Shown here: one piece after another, positions 46,161 to 57,852 of the stretch | How positions within the stretch are numbered: the stretch's first letter is position 1 | How the letters are laid out: each line of letters opens with the position of its first letter | Source: Anoplopoma fimbria | Lineage: Eukaryota > Chordata > Actinopteri > Perciformes > Anoplopomatidae | DNA: 64,000 bases | Assembly: GCF_027596085.1 (NCBI RefSeq) | Contig: NC_072451.1 | Span: 10,741,098 to 10,805,097 of the forward strand | Direction of reading: 5' to 3' | Notes under the pieces: model-generated | The model's input: only the letters and a program-made list of their open reading frames with translations | Databases searched by the model: none | Told to the model about the DNA's origin: nothing | Made by a program: the position numbers and the translations under genes

Positions 46161-48074
46161 GGAGCTTTACTACTTATAAATATGTACATTATTATTTGGC
46201 AAAAACAGACAAATCCACATATTTGAAACCAAGGAAAACTAAAATGGGGTTAAAATTGGAGTGAGGCTGATCTCTAGTATATTTATTCTCACATAACCAA
46301 TAAAGTTTAGCGACAACAGGCTTATTGCATAGGACCAGCACCAGCAGAGGGTTGAAAATATCTTAAGGGTAATAGACAAAGACTTACTTTCAGCTTTCAT
46401 GGCTAACGTAGACAAGTCGCCCGGTCCAATATGGCAGCACCATTGAATTAAGCCCTAAAGACCAATGTGGTCTCCATGTATATAAGTCTATGTTTTCCCA
46501 ATTCCCTTTACTGCATCCACATTTTATCACTTGTGTCTTTGCCTTGAATCTTAGTCCCTCCTACTGACGACGTGAGTCGAGACGCAGGAAAGAAGAGGAC
46601 AGGGGAGGAAATGAAACGGTCAATCCCTGACATCAACTTTCCTTTATCTCTCTGCATACAGTGAAAAAAACTTCACCAAAGTGACACCTCTCTTTCAAAA
46701 TAAAGGCACTCTCTGGATTATATAATGACTTCTCTTTCGACTTCCAACTGATTTCCTGATGTATGACTCAGAGGAAAAGGGCTTCCATCAGTTTGGGTGT
46801 TTGCTCCTTTTGTTTGTGAATGAATAAACATGTTGGTTACAGTTTGTAACCCATTAGCACCATAAGCTCTGTTTCCAAATCACTGTTGCTTATGCTGTGC
46901 TCATACCAAATGTGGGGCAAATTTGGCTGCTGGTACAGTTGCTTTGCTGTCAGGTCTGGGTCCAAATCAGCATCCTGAGGGTTTCACTGAGCTGTATTCA
47001 CTGTATCTAGCAAGTCACACTTTGGCTGAATAAATCTGCTCTACTACAGCGGTATGAACCCAAGATTATCAGATTTAGCTGGGATTGTATTTGCAATAAA
47101 GGGATCAAAAGGATGCTGAAATAACTACATAATGATGCAGATTCGTAAAAAGTCTGAACTCATGCTTTGTCAAGTCTGTCCGTAAGACAAAAAGCAAACA
47201 ATTGTTTTCTGAATGGAATTTGGATCGATTGGTGCTAGGTAATTCTGACTTTGCAGCTGCTCCATCAACACATTTAAAATAACGTCATCAAGGCATAAAT
47301 ACGGCAGCTACAGTATTTATTATAGGTGCTATCATAGAGATCTGGGTGACCATAGATGGATACAATCTTCCATTTCTGATTCAATAACATCAAGACAGTG
47401 ATTTTGAATATTTTGTGTCATTTGCGTCTTTGCATTGTCTTTGTACTGTCTGTAATTGTGCAGTGTGAAAAGTTCTGCGTTTGATGTGAACACACCATTA
47501 GGTCATCAACATATCTTGCGGCGACAACTCAAGCAAAGCTGCTTCCAGGGGAGCGACCATACTCATAATCTAGAGTGAAAGTGATGACCACAACAATAAT
47601 GCTCACATGTATTTTCAACATAACACAGAAAGACACAGGTAATAAACTGAACTATATTTTAAAGTGATTATTACAGGGACCTGCTTTGTTCAATGATTAG
47701 AAGATAACCAAGGATGTGATGATTAAAACTAGAAATTAACTTGGACAACAAACACAAAATTCTGACCCAAAATCAAAGTTATTGTGTGCAGTTGCACAGG
47801 GCCAGTGCTGTAAACTAGAATAATTTAACGTCCTTAAACTCGGTTTATCTTTGTCTGAATGACAAAGTCCCTCTCTAAAATGCAGAGGCGACTGACATGT
47901 GAGAGTTGGCTGTGGAAAACAAATCTTTTCATCTTCAGATGCCAATCAAACTAACAAAGGGACCCCGCTGTGATGGTGGGCGATGCGTCCTGTTGTTTAC
48001 CTCTTTCTCTTTTGCTCTTACAGTTGAGAAACAATTTCTTCATCATCTGCATCAATTTCTTCATCATCACACAT

Positions 48075-48076
<2 letters not shown>
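46161..48076. other. Non-coding, nothing firm
   Basis: 46385-46500 (CGTAGACAAGTCGCCCGG, CAATATGGCAGCACC) may be part of another dispersed repeat. No gene. Confidence 0.35.

Positions 48077-48167
<91 letters not shown>
48077..48167. repeat. (CA)n microsatellite
   Basis: About 45 CA units. Confidence 0.98.
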
Positions 48168-48169
<2 letters not shown>

Positions 48170-48568
48170 TTGAAACCTTTACTATCAGCTTTGTTGAAAA
48201 TATATGCTTAGGCATAGTCTACTCTACTAACTAATGTCTGCCATGTACTGCATGGTTCAAAATATATATCTTCTCTCTCCTGCCTGTAGTTTAGGACAGC
48301 TCCACCTCTACCACGTAACAACCGATCAGTCTGTCCTCCATCATAATTACACTACACCACTTTGTCACATTGCACTGCACTTTTTCTGATCCACTCGTGT
48401 GAAGCGTGAGCATGACTGTGCACTTAAGTTAAGTTTAGCGATTGTCCGCTTCATCGCCATCAAGATTAAGTGGGTGAGGTCTAGACAACTTTATTCATAG
48501 CACAACAAAGTGTTTTCAAACTGCTCTGTTCAAAGATTGAATAAAAGAAAGTGAGAACACATGGAATA

Positions 48569-48975
48569 TGTTAGGGATTCAGTAGAAAAGGACCCACTAG
48601 CAGACACACAGCTCTTGGTTCAGAGTAGATTTAATTTAGTTCTCAAGCAACAATCCAAAGGGCAAAAACAGTCTCGTAGTCAATAGGCAGGCAGAGGTCA
48701 AAAAATCCAAAAAGTCAGAACAGAGTCCAAGGCAAAGGTATCCAAAACACAGAATCCAAACAGGGCAGGTCAAAATCAGGCAAAGGTCAAAAATCACAGG
48801 CAAACAGAATATAACAAGATTTACGGAACGCTGGAAAGGCTCGGGTATTAACTGGCACGATCTGGCAGAGACTCCAAGGCACACCGGACTTAAATACCCA
48901 CAAACCAATCACCACAAACAGAAATCAGGTGTGCACACAAAATGGCGGGAAAACAAACAAAGACAGGGTGGAGTC
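48569..48975. mobile_element. LTR-like dispersed repeat
   Basis: It starts TGTTAGGGATTCAGTAG, then GGACCCACTAGCAGACAC and TTTAATTTAGTTCTCAAG. A run of AGTCCAA / GGCAAAGGT words and ATGGCGGGAAAAC follow. This is the same layout as 35055-35726 in the opposite orientation, and the inner words occur at 11.4, 26.8 and 28.0 kb. No ORF longer than chance. Confidence 0.45.
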
Positions 48976-50315
48976 AGGGCCACATGACTTTTCAAAACAA
49001 AAACAGAAAACACATGACAACACCACATGATCAAAGTGTAAACAAAAAGCACATGTTGCTGGAAAAACAAAAACTCAAACAGCACGGTTACTAACAGAAG
49101 ATTGAAATGCCTCAATAAGAACAAATCAAATACATTACATAGATGACACATGATGCATAATAAGAGCTTCGGAAAAATGCACATTATTTCTAAAATGCTA
49201 GCAATCTACCCCATTAAGGTATGCCAGCGTATTATCAGAAGTTATTCACTGTAAATCTCTTCAGATAAAATCTTAAAAATTATATTTTACTTGCCTTCAT
49301 TTTTTTGCTGTATTTCTTGAATTTTGTATTTAGAAGAAGCATACACTGCACACACATACACCCACAAACAGACACACACAGGTGCACACGTCTTACAGTG
49401 ACAGCTGACAGCAACAGGCACATATATTAATTAATGCTGCATAACAACCCTGGACCAGATGCATGTGTGTGTGTGCAGGTGTGTACGTGTCAGGGAGGGA
49501 TGATAGATCATGTCGGGTAGAAAGTTTCAAAGTTTCATTCGCACTGGTCCCTCAAACGCCTCACTAGCGCCTGACTGGACCTCTGCAATCTGACAAGTTC
49601 TGTAGACTTACTATGGTTACACATGTAGCATACTGGAGTCTGGACTTGTGTAGCCTAGCTTAGCATAAAGCAGAAGCAGTGGGGCACAGCAAATCTGGCT
49701 CCATCCAAAGTTAAAACACACACCCCAAAACAGCTTTAAAGGTCAATAATTAACACTTTAGATCTGGTTTGTTTCATCTTTGACAAGAATTCAAAAAACA
49801 TTGCTGGAACTATTTCTTGGCAAAGGAGAAGCTTTTAGACTGCTTTTGTCTACAGGAACCGCCAACATAAAACAGAAAATTGAATTTACTAACAAATGTA
49901 GTACATACTGTGTAGAATTTGCATTTAGTGTGGATTTGAGATTTATTGTTCTGCTGCGTTGATTTGAATCCTTTTTTTAATGTCCATTGTGAATAAGACA
50001 ATGTGTGAGTGCAATGACAAACGGAAACCACCATTATTCTTTAAGTCATACTTTGAAAACTTTTCAGAAATAGACATTTACAAAAAAACATGAAACACTG
50101 CTTGTTCTTTGATAACATTGTATAACTAGTGCGGTAAAACGAATATTTGAGGAAGTTGTCTGCTCTCATCAAGCTCTCAAAAATAGGATTGATTCACAAA
50201 CTGCCCTTTCATTATATAAGGATGGTTATACTTTCAACAAGTATTCTGAAGTACAAAACCATTTCAATACATTTAAGGGGGAGAGCTTATCAGTATGCAA
50301 GCCTTCGTCTTTGTA

Positions 50316-50320
<5 letters not shown>
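48976..50320. other. Non-coding, nothing recognised
   Basis: Short ORFs without domains; minor CA- and TG-rich patches near 49.36 and 49.46 kb. Confidence 0.4.

Positions 50321-50392
<72 letters not shown>
50321..50392. repeat. (TG)n microsatellite
   Basis: 36 TG units. Confidence 0.98.
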
Positions 50393-50393
<1 letters not shown>

Positions 50394-53300
50394 AATGTTA
50401 TGTATGTGTGTGTGCAGCTTGTTCTGAGTATGTATGAATCATATGCAGGACCGATCTTTGAATCCATCCTCGTGTGAATCTCCAGTCCCCTGGAGAAGTG
50501 CCAAATGAGATCAACTGCAGTGGAATTCCTCAGCTTCCAGAGACACAAACACATCAATTACTGCCCACCCCAGCTCTCCCTCTGATCCCTGCCATCCCTT
50601 CCTCTTCCCCTCGACTCACAGCGCGGCGCTCTTCTTCTCTGTCATCTCCCTCTGTCCGCCATTTCCACCAGAGGAACCAGAGGGAATTAAGCAAACATAT
50701 GGAAAGTGCTCTAACGTATATGATCCACCCGCTGTTTTCTAGGAGCTTTGAATATGTAAATGAAACATGTAAATACGAGGGTGGGCAGGTGTCTTTGCAT
50801 GTTGAAACATGGCCCATGGGAGTATCTGCACACATTAATCTTTAGTTCAAACCTCTTACCATTGTGTGTTACTTTACGTGAACATACTGTATATATTTAA
50901 AACATACATGTATGCAGTGGTGTATAAAGTACCCAAAAGCCATACTTGAGTAAAAGTAAAGATACCTTACTGGAAAATGACTCCAGTAAAAGTGAAAGTC
51001 ACCTATTAGAATACTACTTGAGTAAAAGTCTTAAAGTATCTGATATTTACTGTACTTAAGTATCAAAAGTAATTTTCTGATATTAAATGTACTTAAGTAT
51101 TGAAAGTAAAAGTACAAGTAAATGCTGTTAATAAAAAAGCAAAGGGCCAGAATTTTGAGAATTATGAAGTTTATTCTTTTAAGTGCTGTGGCCACCATGA
51201 CCAAGGACAAGGAGTTGTGTTGAAAATAATTGGGTTGGCTGTGATCCATCCAGTAGCAACAATGTTCAACATAATATATTGTACATGAGTATACTTTTGC
51301 ATCTACTATGAACTTATCATCATAATTCTCAGAAAAGCAATATGACACTATGAAGGAGTTGTAACAGTGCGTTTATAAGTATGCTCATTCCGACGAGAGG
51401 ATGTAGAGGGCAAATGCATAATATAGCAAAAAATATCAACTTGATGCATCAGGTCAGTGTTTTGAGAAAGGACACCTGCCTTGTAAACTCCTATGGGCCT
51501 GATTTGAACACAATAGGCAAAGGCTTTGCTCAAGCTGAATCTGCAATTGGGCGACTGCTACCATCATAACTCGATCTGATCATCCACAAAATGACTCAAA
51601 TATCAAAACATGATCAATACTAAAGCAGCACCAAAAGTAACAACCCAGTCATTATTTGAAACTGAAAAATGTCCTGTTCATCTTCAAAAGAAGTTGGTTT
51701 TCAAAATTGCGAGAATTCAGTCTCGCTCTTCTTGGGCTGAAGACTAGTCCTGCGATGCTAAATAGCCTTTCACAAGCCGCTGAGGCAGGTAGAGGTGTGT
51801 TCAGCTTCACAGACAGCTTGCACACAGCTGGGAAGGATTTCAGCAAGTTCATGTGATCTGCTGAACAGGCCAAGTATCCATCCAGTTGTTTGGTGCTGTC
51901 TTGTGCTTGAGACGACTGCAGGGCAGAGAAGAAGTCATCTTCATCAGATGAACTGGACCTGGTGGCATCACCTAGCTGCAGGGAGGGTTCTTCCATGTGC
52001 TGCTTGATGTAGTCCATTCCTGAAATATAGTGAGGGTGAAAATATAAATGATAGGATTAATACAACTTTCTAACATGTCATGACCCCAACCTAAGGTTTT
52101 GTACTAAATAGTTTGTTTTAATTTGAGGTTTATACATTTAGTTTCATGCACTGTCCATGCATCCATAATTGATTTGTGGATTTGCCAATAGTACAAAGAG
52201 TCGAAATGTACACCCATACACTTATTTTTCACTATCCCCATGTTGTCTTACCCATTCTGATTGTGGCATCATCCTTTGTCCAAGTTGTTCGGAATTTTGG
52301 AAGAAGAATCGCAGCTGCGATCAACTCAGGGTCTCCTGACATGTGGCCAAAACGATTCTTTATTCCCACCTGTAGAGCATCCACCAAAGGCTTGCAGTAC
52401 TTCAATGGCAACTTGACTCTGTCAAGTTTGGCGGTCAGCAGGTTGATTGTTGGAGCCACCCCATCTGGGCATTTGCCTCTGCTTGCAAGATGTTGGTTGG
52501 TTCCCTCTGGGAATGCGGACTGGGCTCATGACAGTGGCATACTCTGTGAGGAATGCGAGTTCAGCTGGATTGAACCTGTGATGAAAACAAAAACAACAAC
52601 ACCATTTTATAACACTATATAACCATTTCATCAGATTCAACAAAAAATTGCTGGATGAGTAATTAACTAAAATGGATCAATGATAAGTGGAAGTTGGGAT
52701 ACAATGTGAAACAGTTATTAGTGCCCAAGAAAGGGTGGGGAAACACATCCACAGTTCTAGAGACATTCAAGACATTATGTTCAATTATGATGAAATAATA
52801 AAACATACATAATTCTTACTTACATCGGAACCTTTAGGTCTGTGCAGATGACTCTGATGGCCCCCTCTCCCTTGTCTTTGATTATCCTCAGCAGTCTTTC
52901 CACTGCCAGGAACAAGGAGTTCCACCTGGTAGCATTCGGGCGCAGCAGTTGGAGGGAGCAAGCATCTTCAACAGTTTCGGCTGCAAGTGTGGATCTTCCA
53001 CATTTGTTCCAAAGTGCATTACACTTGCCAAATGTTGAACGGTACACTTTCTTGTATGCCTCATTAGATGTTGCTTTCTGGGCATCAACCGTAGCTATTA
53101 GGTTGAGTAGGTGACAAGCACAGCGCTGGTGCTTTGGGAGCTGGAACTCCAAACCATCATCTTCATTCAGAAGCGCTGACACATCAACAAACTCCACTTC
53201 TTCACCCCCCTCTTGATCCTCTTCATCCTCTCCTGGTTGAGATGCATCACCATCACTTCCGACTTCATTGTTGTTCTCATCTTCACCAAAAACTTGGAAA

Positions 53301-53397
53301 GCTTTTATGAAGTTAGAGCCGCTGTCTGTTGTTGTTCTCTGAATCTTCTCCCGAATTTCGAACTCGGAATGGATGTCATTCAGGGCATTTGCCAACA

Positions 53398-54372
53398 CAC
53401 ACACACAACTCACTCTCTACACCTCGGACTTCCGCTTCAACTCTGGTTCCTGCCACCTCCAAAAGTTTTCCGATGACTCCTCCATTGTTGGATGTATCAC
53501 CAGGAACAACGAGGAGGAGTACAGAGGACTGATTGAGAGCTTCATCACATGGTGCAGCAACAACCACCTGAAGCTCAACATCAGCAAGACCAAGGAGCTT
53601 GTGGTGGACTACCAGAGGAACAGAAGCCCCCCTGTCCCTGTTTTCATTCAGGGAGGGGAAGTGGAGAGGGTTGAGTCCTACAAGTACCTTGGGGTGCAGA
53701 TACACAATAAACTGGACTGGACACACAACACTGACGCCCTATACAGGAAAGGACAGAGCAGGCTGTTCTTCCTGAGGAGGCTGAGGTCCTTCAATGTGTG
53801 CAATAAACTGCTCAAGGCATTCTACCAGTCTGTGGTAGCCAGCGCCCTCTTCTTTGCTGTGGTGTGCTGGGGTGGTGGCATCAGGACTGGAGATGCCAAC
53901 AAGCTCAACAAGCTGGTGAGGAAAGCCAGCTCTGTGGTGGGTCTGGAGCTGGACAGTCTGGAGTCAGTGGGTGAGAGGAGGATGAAGGTCAAACTCGGAG
54001 CCATCCTGGACAATCCCTCTCACCCTCTCCATGAGGAACTGTGGCAGCTGGGCAGCTCTTTCAGCCATCGGCTGATTCTACCAAAGAGCAGGACTGAGCG
54101 CTTCAGACGCTCATTTGTGCCCACTGCCATCAGACTGTACAACAACAGCGGAGACCACAGTCTGTCATCATGCTGACCAGCCGACCCCCCCCCCCATGTG
54201 GATATACTGTACATTTTTTATTTGTATTCTTATTTTTTATTTTATTCTATTTTTATTTTATTTATTTTTATTTTATTGTATAATATGTGTATTTATTATC
54301 TGTTTCTGTGTAGTTGAGCTGCTGCAACACCCGAATTTCCCCCATGGGGATCAATAAAGGAATATATAATAA
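53398..54372 (+). mobile_element. 5'-truncated L2-type LINE inserted in the hAT exon 2
   Basis: It starts inside the RT palm (TLYTSDF) next to a CA-rich junction, includes the RT C-terminal frame, a C-run, a T-rich 3' UTR, the GAGCTGCTGCAACACCCG block and the ATCAATAAAG tail ending in ATAATAATAA. It is oriented opposite to the transposase. The hAT flanks are SHTFDV on one side and LANALNDIH on the other, in one frame; any target duplication is only 3-5 bp. Severe 5' truncation is the usual outcome of incomplete reverse transcription. Confidence 0.92.
53400..54176 (+). pseudogene. LINE reverse transcriptase, C-terminal part
   Basis: The open frame (about 258 codons of LINE sequence) begins just before the palm catalytic motif FSDDS, the YxDD-box equivalent. 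It continues through ITWCSNNHLKLNISKTKELV, YKYLGVQIHNKLDWTHN, RKGQSRLFFLRRLRSF, VVASALFFAVVCWGG, NKLVRKASSVVG and RFRRSFVPTAIRLYNN, and ends at a natural stop 4 codons after SLSS. No frameshift is seen, so the insertion is relatively young. It lacks the endonuclease and the RT fingers and is inactive. Confidence 0.9.
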
Positions 54373-54996
54373 TAACATCAAATGTGTGCGAACCTCTCAG
54401 TTGTTTACAGGCTAGGGCTGCTGAGCATCTTTTGAGACTGTCAGGGTCAATCCAATGGGCAGTAACACCAATGAAGCTCCGCCTTCTGACAGACCAGCAG
54501 TCGGTGGTTGTGGCGATATGGTCAACTCCCCTCATGGCCTCAGTCACCGCCTTCTTCATTCCCTTGGAGGCGTCATCAATCATGGAGCGCAGGGTCAGCC
54601 GTGTCATCATTTTTGCATTAGGCTGCAGTTCCTTCACAAAATCTCTAAATGGTTCTTGTTCAACAACACAGAATGGCTGGAGCCCTTGGACCACATACTT
54701 CACGACAGCTTTGTCAATGGACCTCTGAGACACAGTCAAGGTGTTCACTAATGTGGTCTGCTTGCTGGTGGAGGGAGTCTCAGGAGCCCTTTTTCTCTTT
54801 GTTGATGTCAGCTCTCCATATTTTTTAAGGTGGTGTACATGCTTTCTCTGAAACAGTGAGAGAAAGACATTTTGTAAGCATAACAACTTTAGCTAGCCCC
54901 ACTTGCTACACACACTTGCATGCATCTCCAACTCCGACGCGGTTCAAATCGTAATGCTGCGCTCTCGCGGCTCCTGTCAATCCTATGGTGTGGTGG

Positions 54997-55042
54997 CTAG
55001 CTAACGTTAAGTTAGCTAACGTTAAGTTAGCTAACGTTAGCC
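54997..55042. repeat. 16-bp tandem repeat GTTAGCTAACGTTAA, about 3 copies
   Basis: GCTAACGTTAAGTTAG is repeated in tandem; each unit is itself nearly palindromic. It lies in intron 1 of the hAT transposase. Similar GTTAGCTAAC words occur near 63.63 kb. Confidence 0.85.
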
Positions 55043-56020
55043 AACTAGTGCTGCAATGATTATAGCTAAGATGACTCAAATCAACAAAATCTCACAACTG
55101 TCACTTCCTCAGCTCACTAAATCGCTAGCGATCTGTCTACTACACTAATTGTCTCATTTGATTTACGATAGCTAGCGAACGTTAGCCTAACATACACCAT
55201 GTAGTTATAGCTAAATTAGAAGATGAGACACCTGTCTCCCCCCTCCCCCGCCAAAGATATACTCCAATCCTGTGGGAAACACTGCTAGATATCTTAACAG
55301 GTTTATGCTAATTATGATAACTAAACATTAACGTTGCGGCTCATGGGATTAATTTACCTCAATGTGTTTCCTGAGGTTGGATGGGGAGTTTTTGAATGCC
55401 AATATTTCAGTAGCTTTGGGTAAGCATAAGAGGCACTTCATCCGGTACGAAGAATCTTTCACTCCAACATAAGAAAACATTTCTCGCAAATATGGCCATG
55501 GGTGTTGGTCTTCGTCACCACCGTCGTTTGTTGCGGGAGTAGCAGGTGCTTCCATTTCTGCTTCCATCATGAAATCAGTCATCGTAGAGTGGAATTCTAC
55601 TCATGTAGTCGCTCGCTAGCTGGCATCCTGGGCATCACTGGGAATCAAAAAACCGCGGCTTTGAGAGCACTTGTTTGCAATTTCGCATTAATGTGATTAA
55701 TCAATGATTTAACTTGCAAGCTAGGACCACTGATTCGCCAAACCTGCTTGCTTGCAGTCTGTGTTCCACCACAGTCCCCGACGTTGGTCTCATGATTCTT
55801 TTTTTTTCTAAAGATAGATTTGATTTTGTAGCGAGTAACAAAGGTTTCAGGGGAAATGTATCGGAGTCAAAGTATCAGTTTTCTTTGCAAAATGTTGTGA
55901 AGTAAAAGTGAAAGTCAACAGAAATATGAATAGGAAAGTAAAGTACAGATATCAAAAAAAATTACTTAAGTACAGTAACGAAGTATTTCTACTTCGTTAC
56001 TATACACCACTGCATGTATG

Positions 56021-56920
56021 TCTTTACACATAGTGTACACCCAAATGAGCATCATTGTGCAATTAGAGATAATTGGTCGCCAGCATATCATTTGTCCACG
56101 GTGTGCATTGGCATTCAGGAGAGCCCCAGTCCCTGATGGCCCCCATTCTTCACAGGAGAAATATTAGCAAAGCTAGTGATTGGCAGTTGAAAATGTTAGC
56201 ATGCCCTTCATAACGCTCAGTCTGATATTACCAAGGCTTCTGATTGAGAAACCAAACTCGTATCCAATTACATAGGCATATATTTCTACACATCCTGTGC
56301 TAATAAATGCCCTGGATTCATGACTGCTTAATCTCAAGGGACACCCACGCACACACACACACACACAGAATGAGATCTGGAATGCAGCAGAGCTAAGGAG
56401 CCGACTTTTTTGCTGGCCACCCACACATTGTGAGGCGAGTTAGTGCAGTCAGAGGAGACAGAGAGCTGACGGGCTGATGGATGTTTGGGCTGAGAAGGAA
56501 GAGGGAATTATAATAACAGTATATATTCAAGATTTAAGTTCTTTATTATCATATTCACAACAGTTGCAGAGAAGCGGTCGTTGGCAATGAAAATCTTGGA
56601 TCTCAGGCTCCCTCCAACTGTGCTTATTAAATATGTATTCAAAAAACCTTTCTTACTTTCTATAATATGACACTTGTTCTAAATGTAGCATTTCACACAT
56701 ATGAGTTTAAGTTGCATTCACTACAGACTACATGGGCTAAAATTAATTAAAAATCCTGTCATTACATCATTTGGTGAAACGGGCTGACGATCCATATGAT
56801 TTAATGGTAGGCTAATGATCACTGATGCTGGTTCTCCCTTAAATCACACAGACAGTAGATACTATAGTAGATTATATCAGCACAATCAGCACACAAAATG
56901 ATCTTTTTCTGTACTTGCAG
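56021..56920. other. Non-coding; weak LINE-like tail
   Basis: 56530-56650 (TTAAGTTCTTTATTATCATA, GCAGAGAAGCGGTCG) could be an inverted LINE 3' end. A short CA run lies at 56349-56367. No gene, but the last 25 bp are the polypyrimidine tract and acceptor of the next exon. Confidence 0.4.
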
Positions 56921-57145
56921 GGTGTCACACTGACCCCATCATCTCTGTAGTGGAGGACTGCAGATCAGATGGAAGAAGGAACACCTCCAAGAGAAACTCT
57001 GAGGAGAGTCTTGAAAGAACCAGCAAGAGGAGCAGGACCAGTCAAAGTCCCTCCGAGGGCTGCAGCCAAACTTTTAGTGGGCCTTCATCAAGTGTCATCG
57101 CTGCCAGTTCTGCCTCAGCGTTCACTGGCCCACCTGACAGCACAG
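56921..57145 (+). CDS. Internal exon 1 of an unrecognised Ser-rich repeat protein
   Basis: A good acceptor (CTTTTTCTGTACTTGCAG ending at 56920) and donor (CACAG|GTAAGA at 57146) enclose 225 bp, fully open in one frame with two bases completing a preceding codon and one left over: a symmetric phase-1/phase-1 exon. It encodes CHTDPIISVVEDCRSDGRR, then a Ser/Arg stretch with ESLERTSKRSRTSQSPSEGC and TFSGPSSS. KRSR may serve as a nuclear localisation signal, and SQSPSE is a possible phosphorylation site. No known domain was recognised. Upstream exons were not found; the hAT insertion lies 0.9 kb upstream. Start codon unknown. Confidence 0.6.
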
Positions 57146-57405
57146 GTAAGACGAGTTTAGTCAGTTTAGTCAGAACATCTGTAGCAGTTATCTGAAATCA
57201 TCTTGTGATGGACTTAATGTATGGATGAAGTATTCAGATTATTGAAAAGTTTCCGAGGTCTTAGTGGTCCAAAGATAAATGTGTCTGAACACCAGTGTGC
57301 ACAGTCTGTTATTAACTGCTCAACTCTGAATCCAGCTACAAGTGAAGCTAACAGGCTCAGGTTTCTGGTCTTTTTCTACTTTTGTTGATTGTCACACTGA
57401 CTCAG

Positions 57406-57852
57406 GAGAAACCCAGAGCCTCTCTGGACCCAGTAAGAGGAAGTCCACCTCTGCTGAAAGCAACGAGGGGCCGAGGAAGAGAAGCAGAGGGACCCCCAGT
57501 CCTGCTGAGGACCGCACCCAGACCTTCAGGGGATCCTCTTCCTCCACTGAGGATGCTGGGGCACCTGCCAGCATCAGCAGCCAGGATTCATGGACAACCA
57601 CACTCGGCAACATCAGCAACAGCACCGTGGATTCTGGGACATATACACTCGCTGCCACCAGCATCAGCACCGGTGCTGAAGAGAGGAAGAGCGGAAAGGG
57701 GAAGTCTGATGAGACAGAAGGACACAGGAAGAGGAGCAGAAAGACCCCCAGTCCCTCTGAGGGCCCCAGCCACCAGGACACCACTGAGGCCTCCTCCAGT
57801 GACAATCCTGGCTCCTCCTCGTCAGTAAACATCGGCCCCACTAACAGCAGAG
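57406..57852 (+). CDS. Internal exon 2 of the same Ser-rich repeat protein
   Basis: The acceptor GATTGTCACACTGACTCAG and donor AGAG|GTTAGA bound 447 bp, open throughout and again phase 1 at both ends, so it joins exon 1 in frame across the 260-bp intron. It encodes two further copies of the repeat: ESNEGPRKRSRGTPSPAED...TFRGSSSS and DETEGHRKRSRKTPSPSEG...EASSS, separated by a Thr/Ser-rich linker (TLGNISNSTVDSGTYT). The GTCACACTGAC just upstream of its acceptor equals the start of exon 1, pointing to exon duplication. It is GC-richer than the surrounding DNA. No homologue recognised; further exons may lie outside or be missed. Confidence 0.65.

Larger units (their letters stand above)
51652..55582 (-). 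pseudogene. hAT (Tol2-like) transposase, four exons, broken
   Basis: The predicted protein would be about 650 residues, close to the 649 of Tol2 transposase. Exon 1 (55582-55358) has a BED zinc finger begun by CLLC and completed across the splice by HIERKH. Exon 2 (54847-52824) has TTDCWS and TTTDSGSN, fitting the first two catalytic Asp, plus CACHLLNL. Exon 3 (52575-52252) carries NPAELAFLTEYATVMSPV. Exon 4 (52019-51652) is the C-terminal dimerisation domain with SAACERLFSIAG, fitting the catalytic Glu. Introns are GT-AG: 54848-55357, 52576-52823, 52020-52251. Damage: a LINE lies within exon 2, and exon 3 needs at least two frame changes (after MSPV, and at GW/PTI). Acidic insert EDENNNEVGSDG in exon 2. 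Confidence 0.88.
50915..56012 (-). mobile_element. Tol2-like hAT transposon, both ends and target duplication intact
   Basis: The ends are perfect 12-bp inverted repeats, CAGTGGTGTATA (50915-50926 and 56001-56012). CATGTATG flanks both sides (50907-50914 and 56013-56020), an exact 8-bp target duplication diagnostic of hAT insertion. Subterminal AAAGTACCCAAAAGCC, GAGTAAAAGT and ACTTAAGTAC words resemble those of Tol2. The element is 5098 bp; without the nested LINE (about 975 bp) it is about 4.1 kb, near the size of Tol2. The transposase gene runs on the minus strand and is decayed. Confidence 0.93.
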
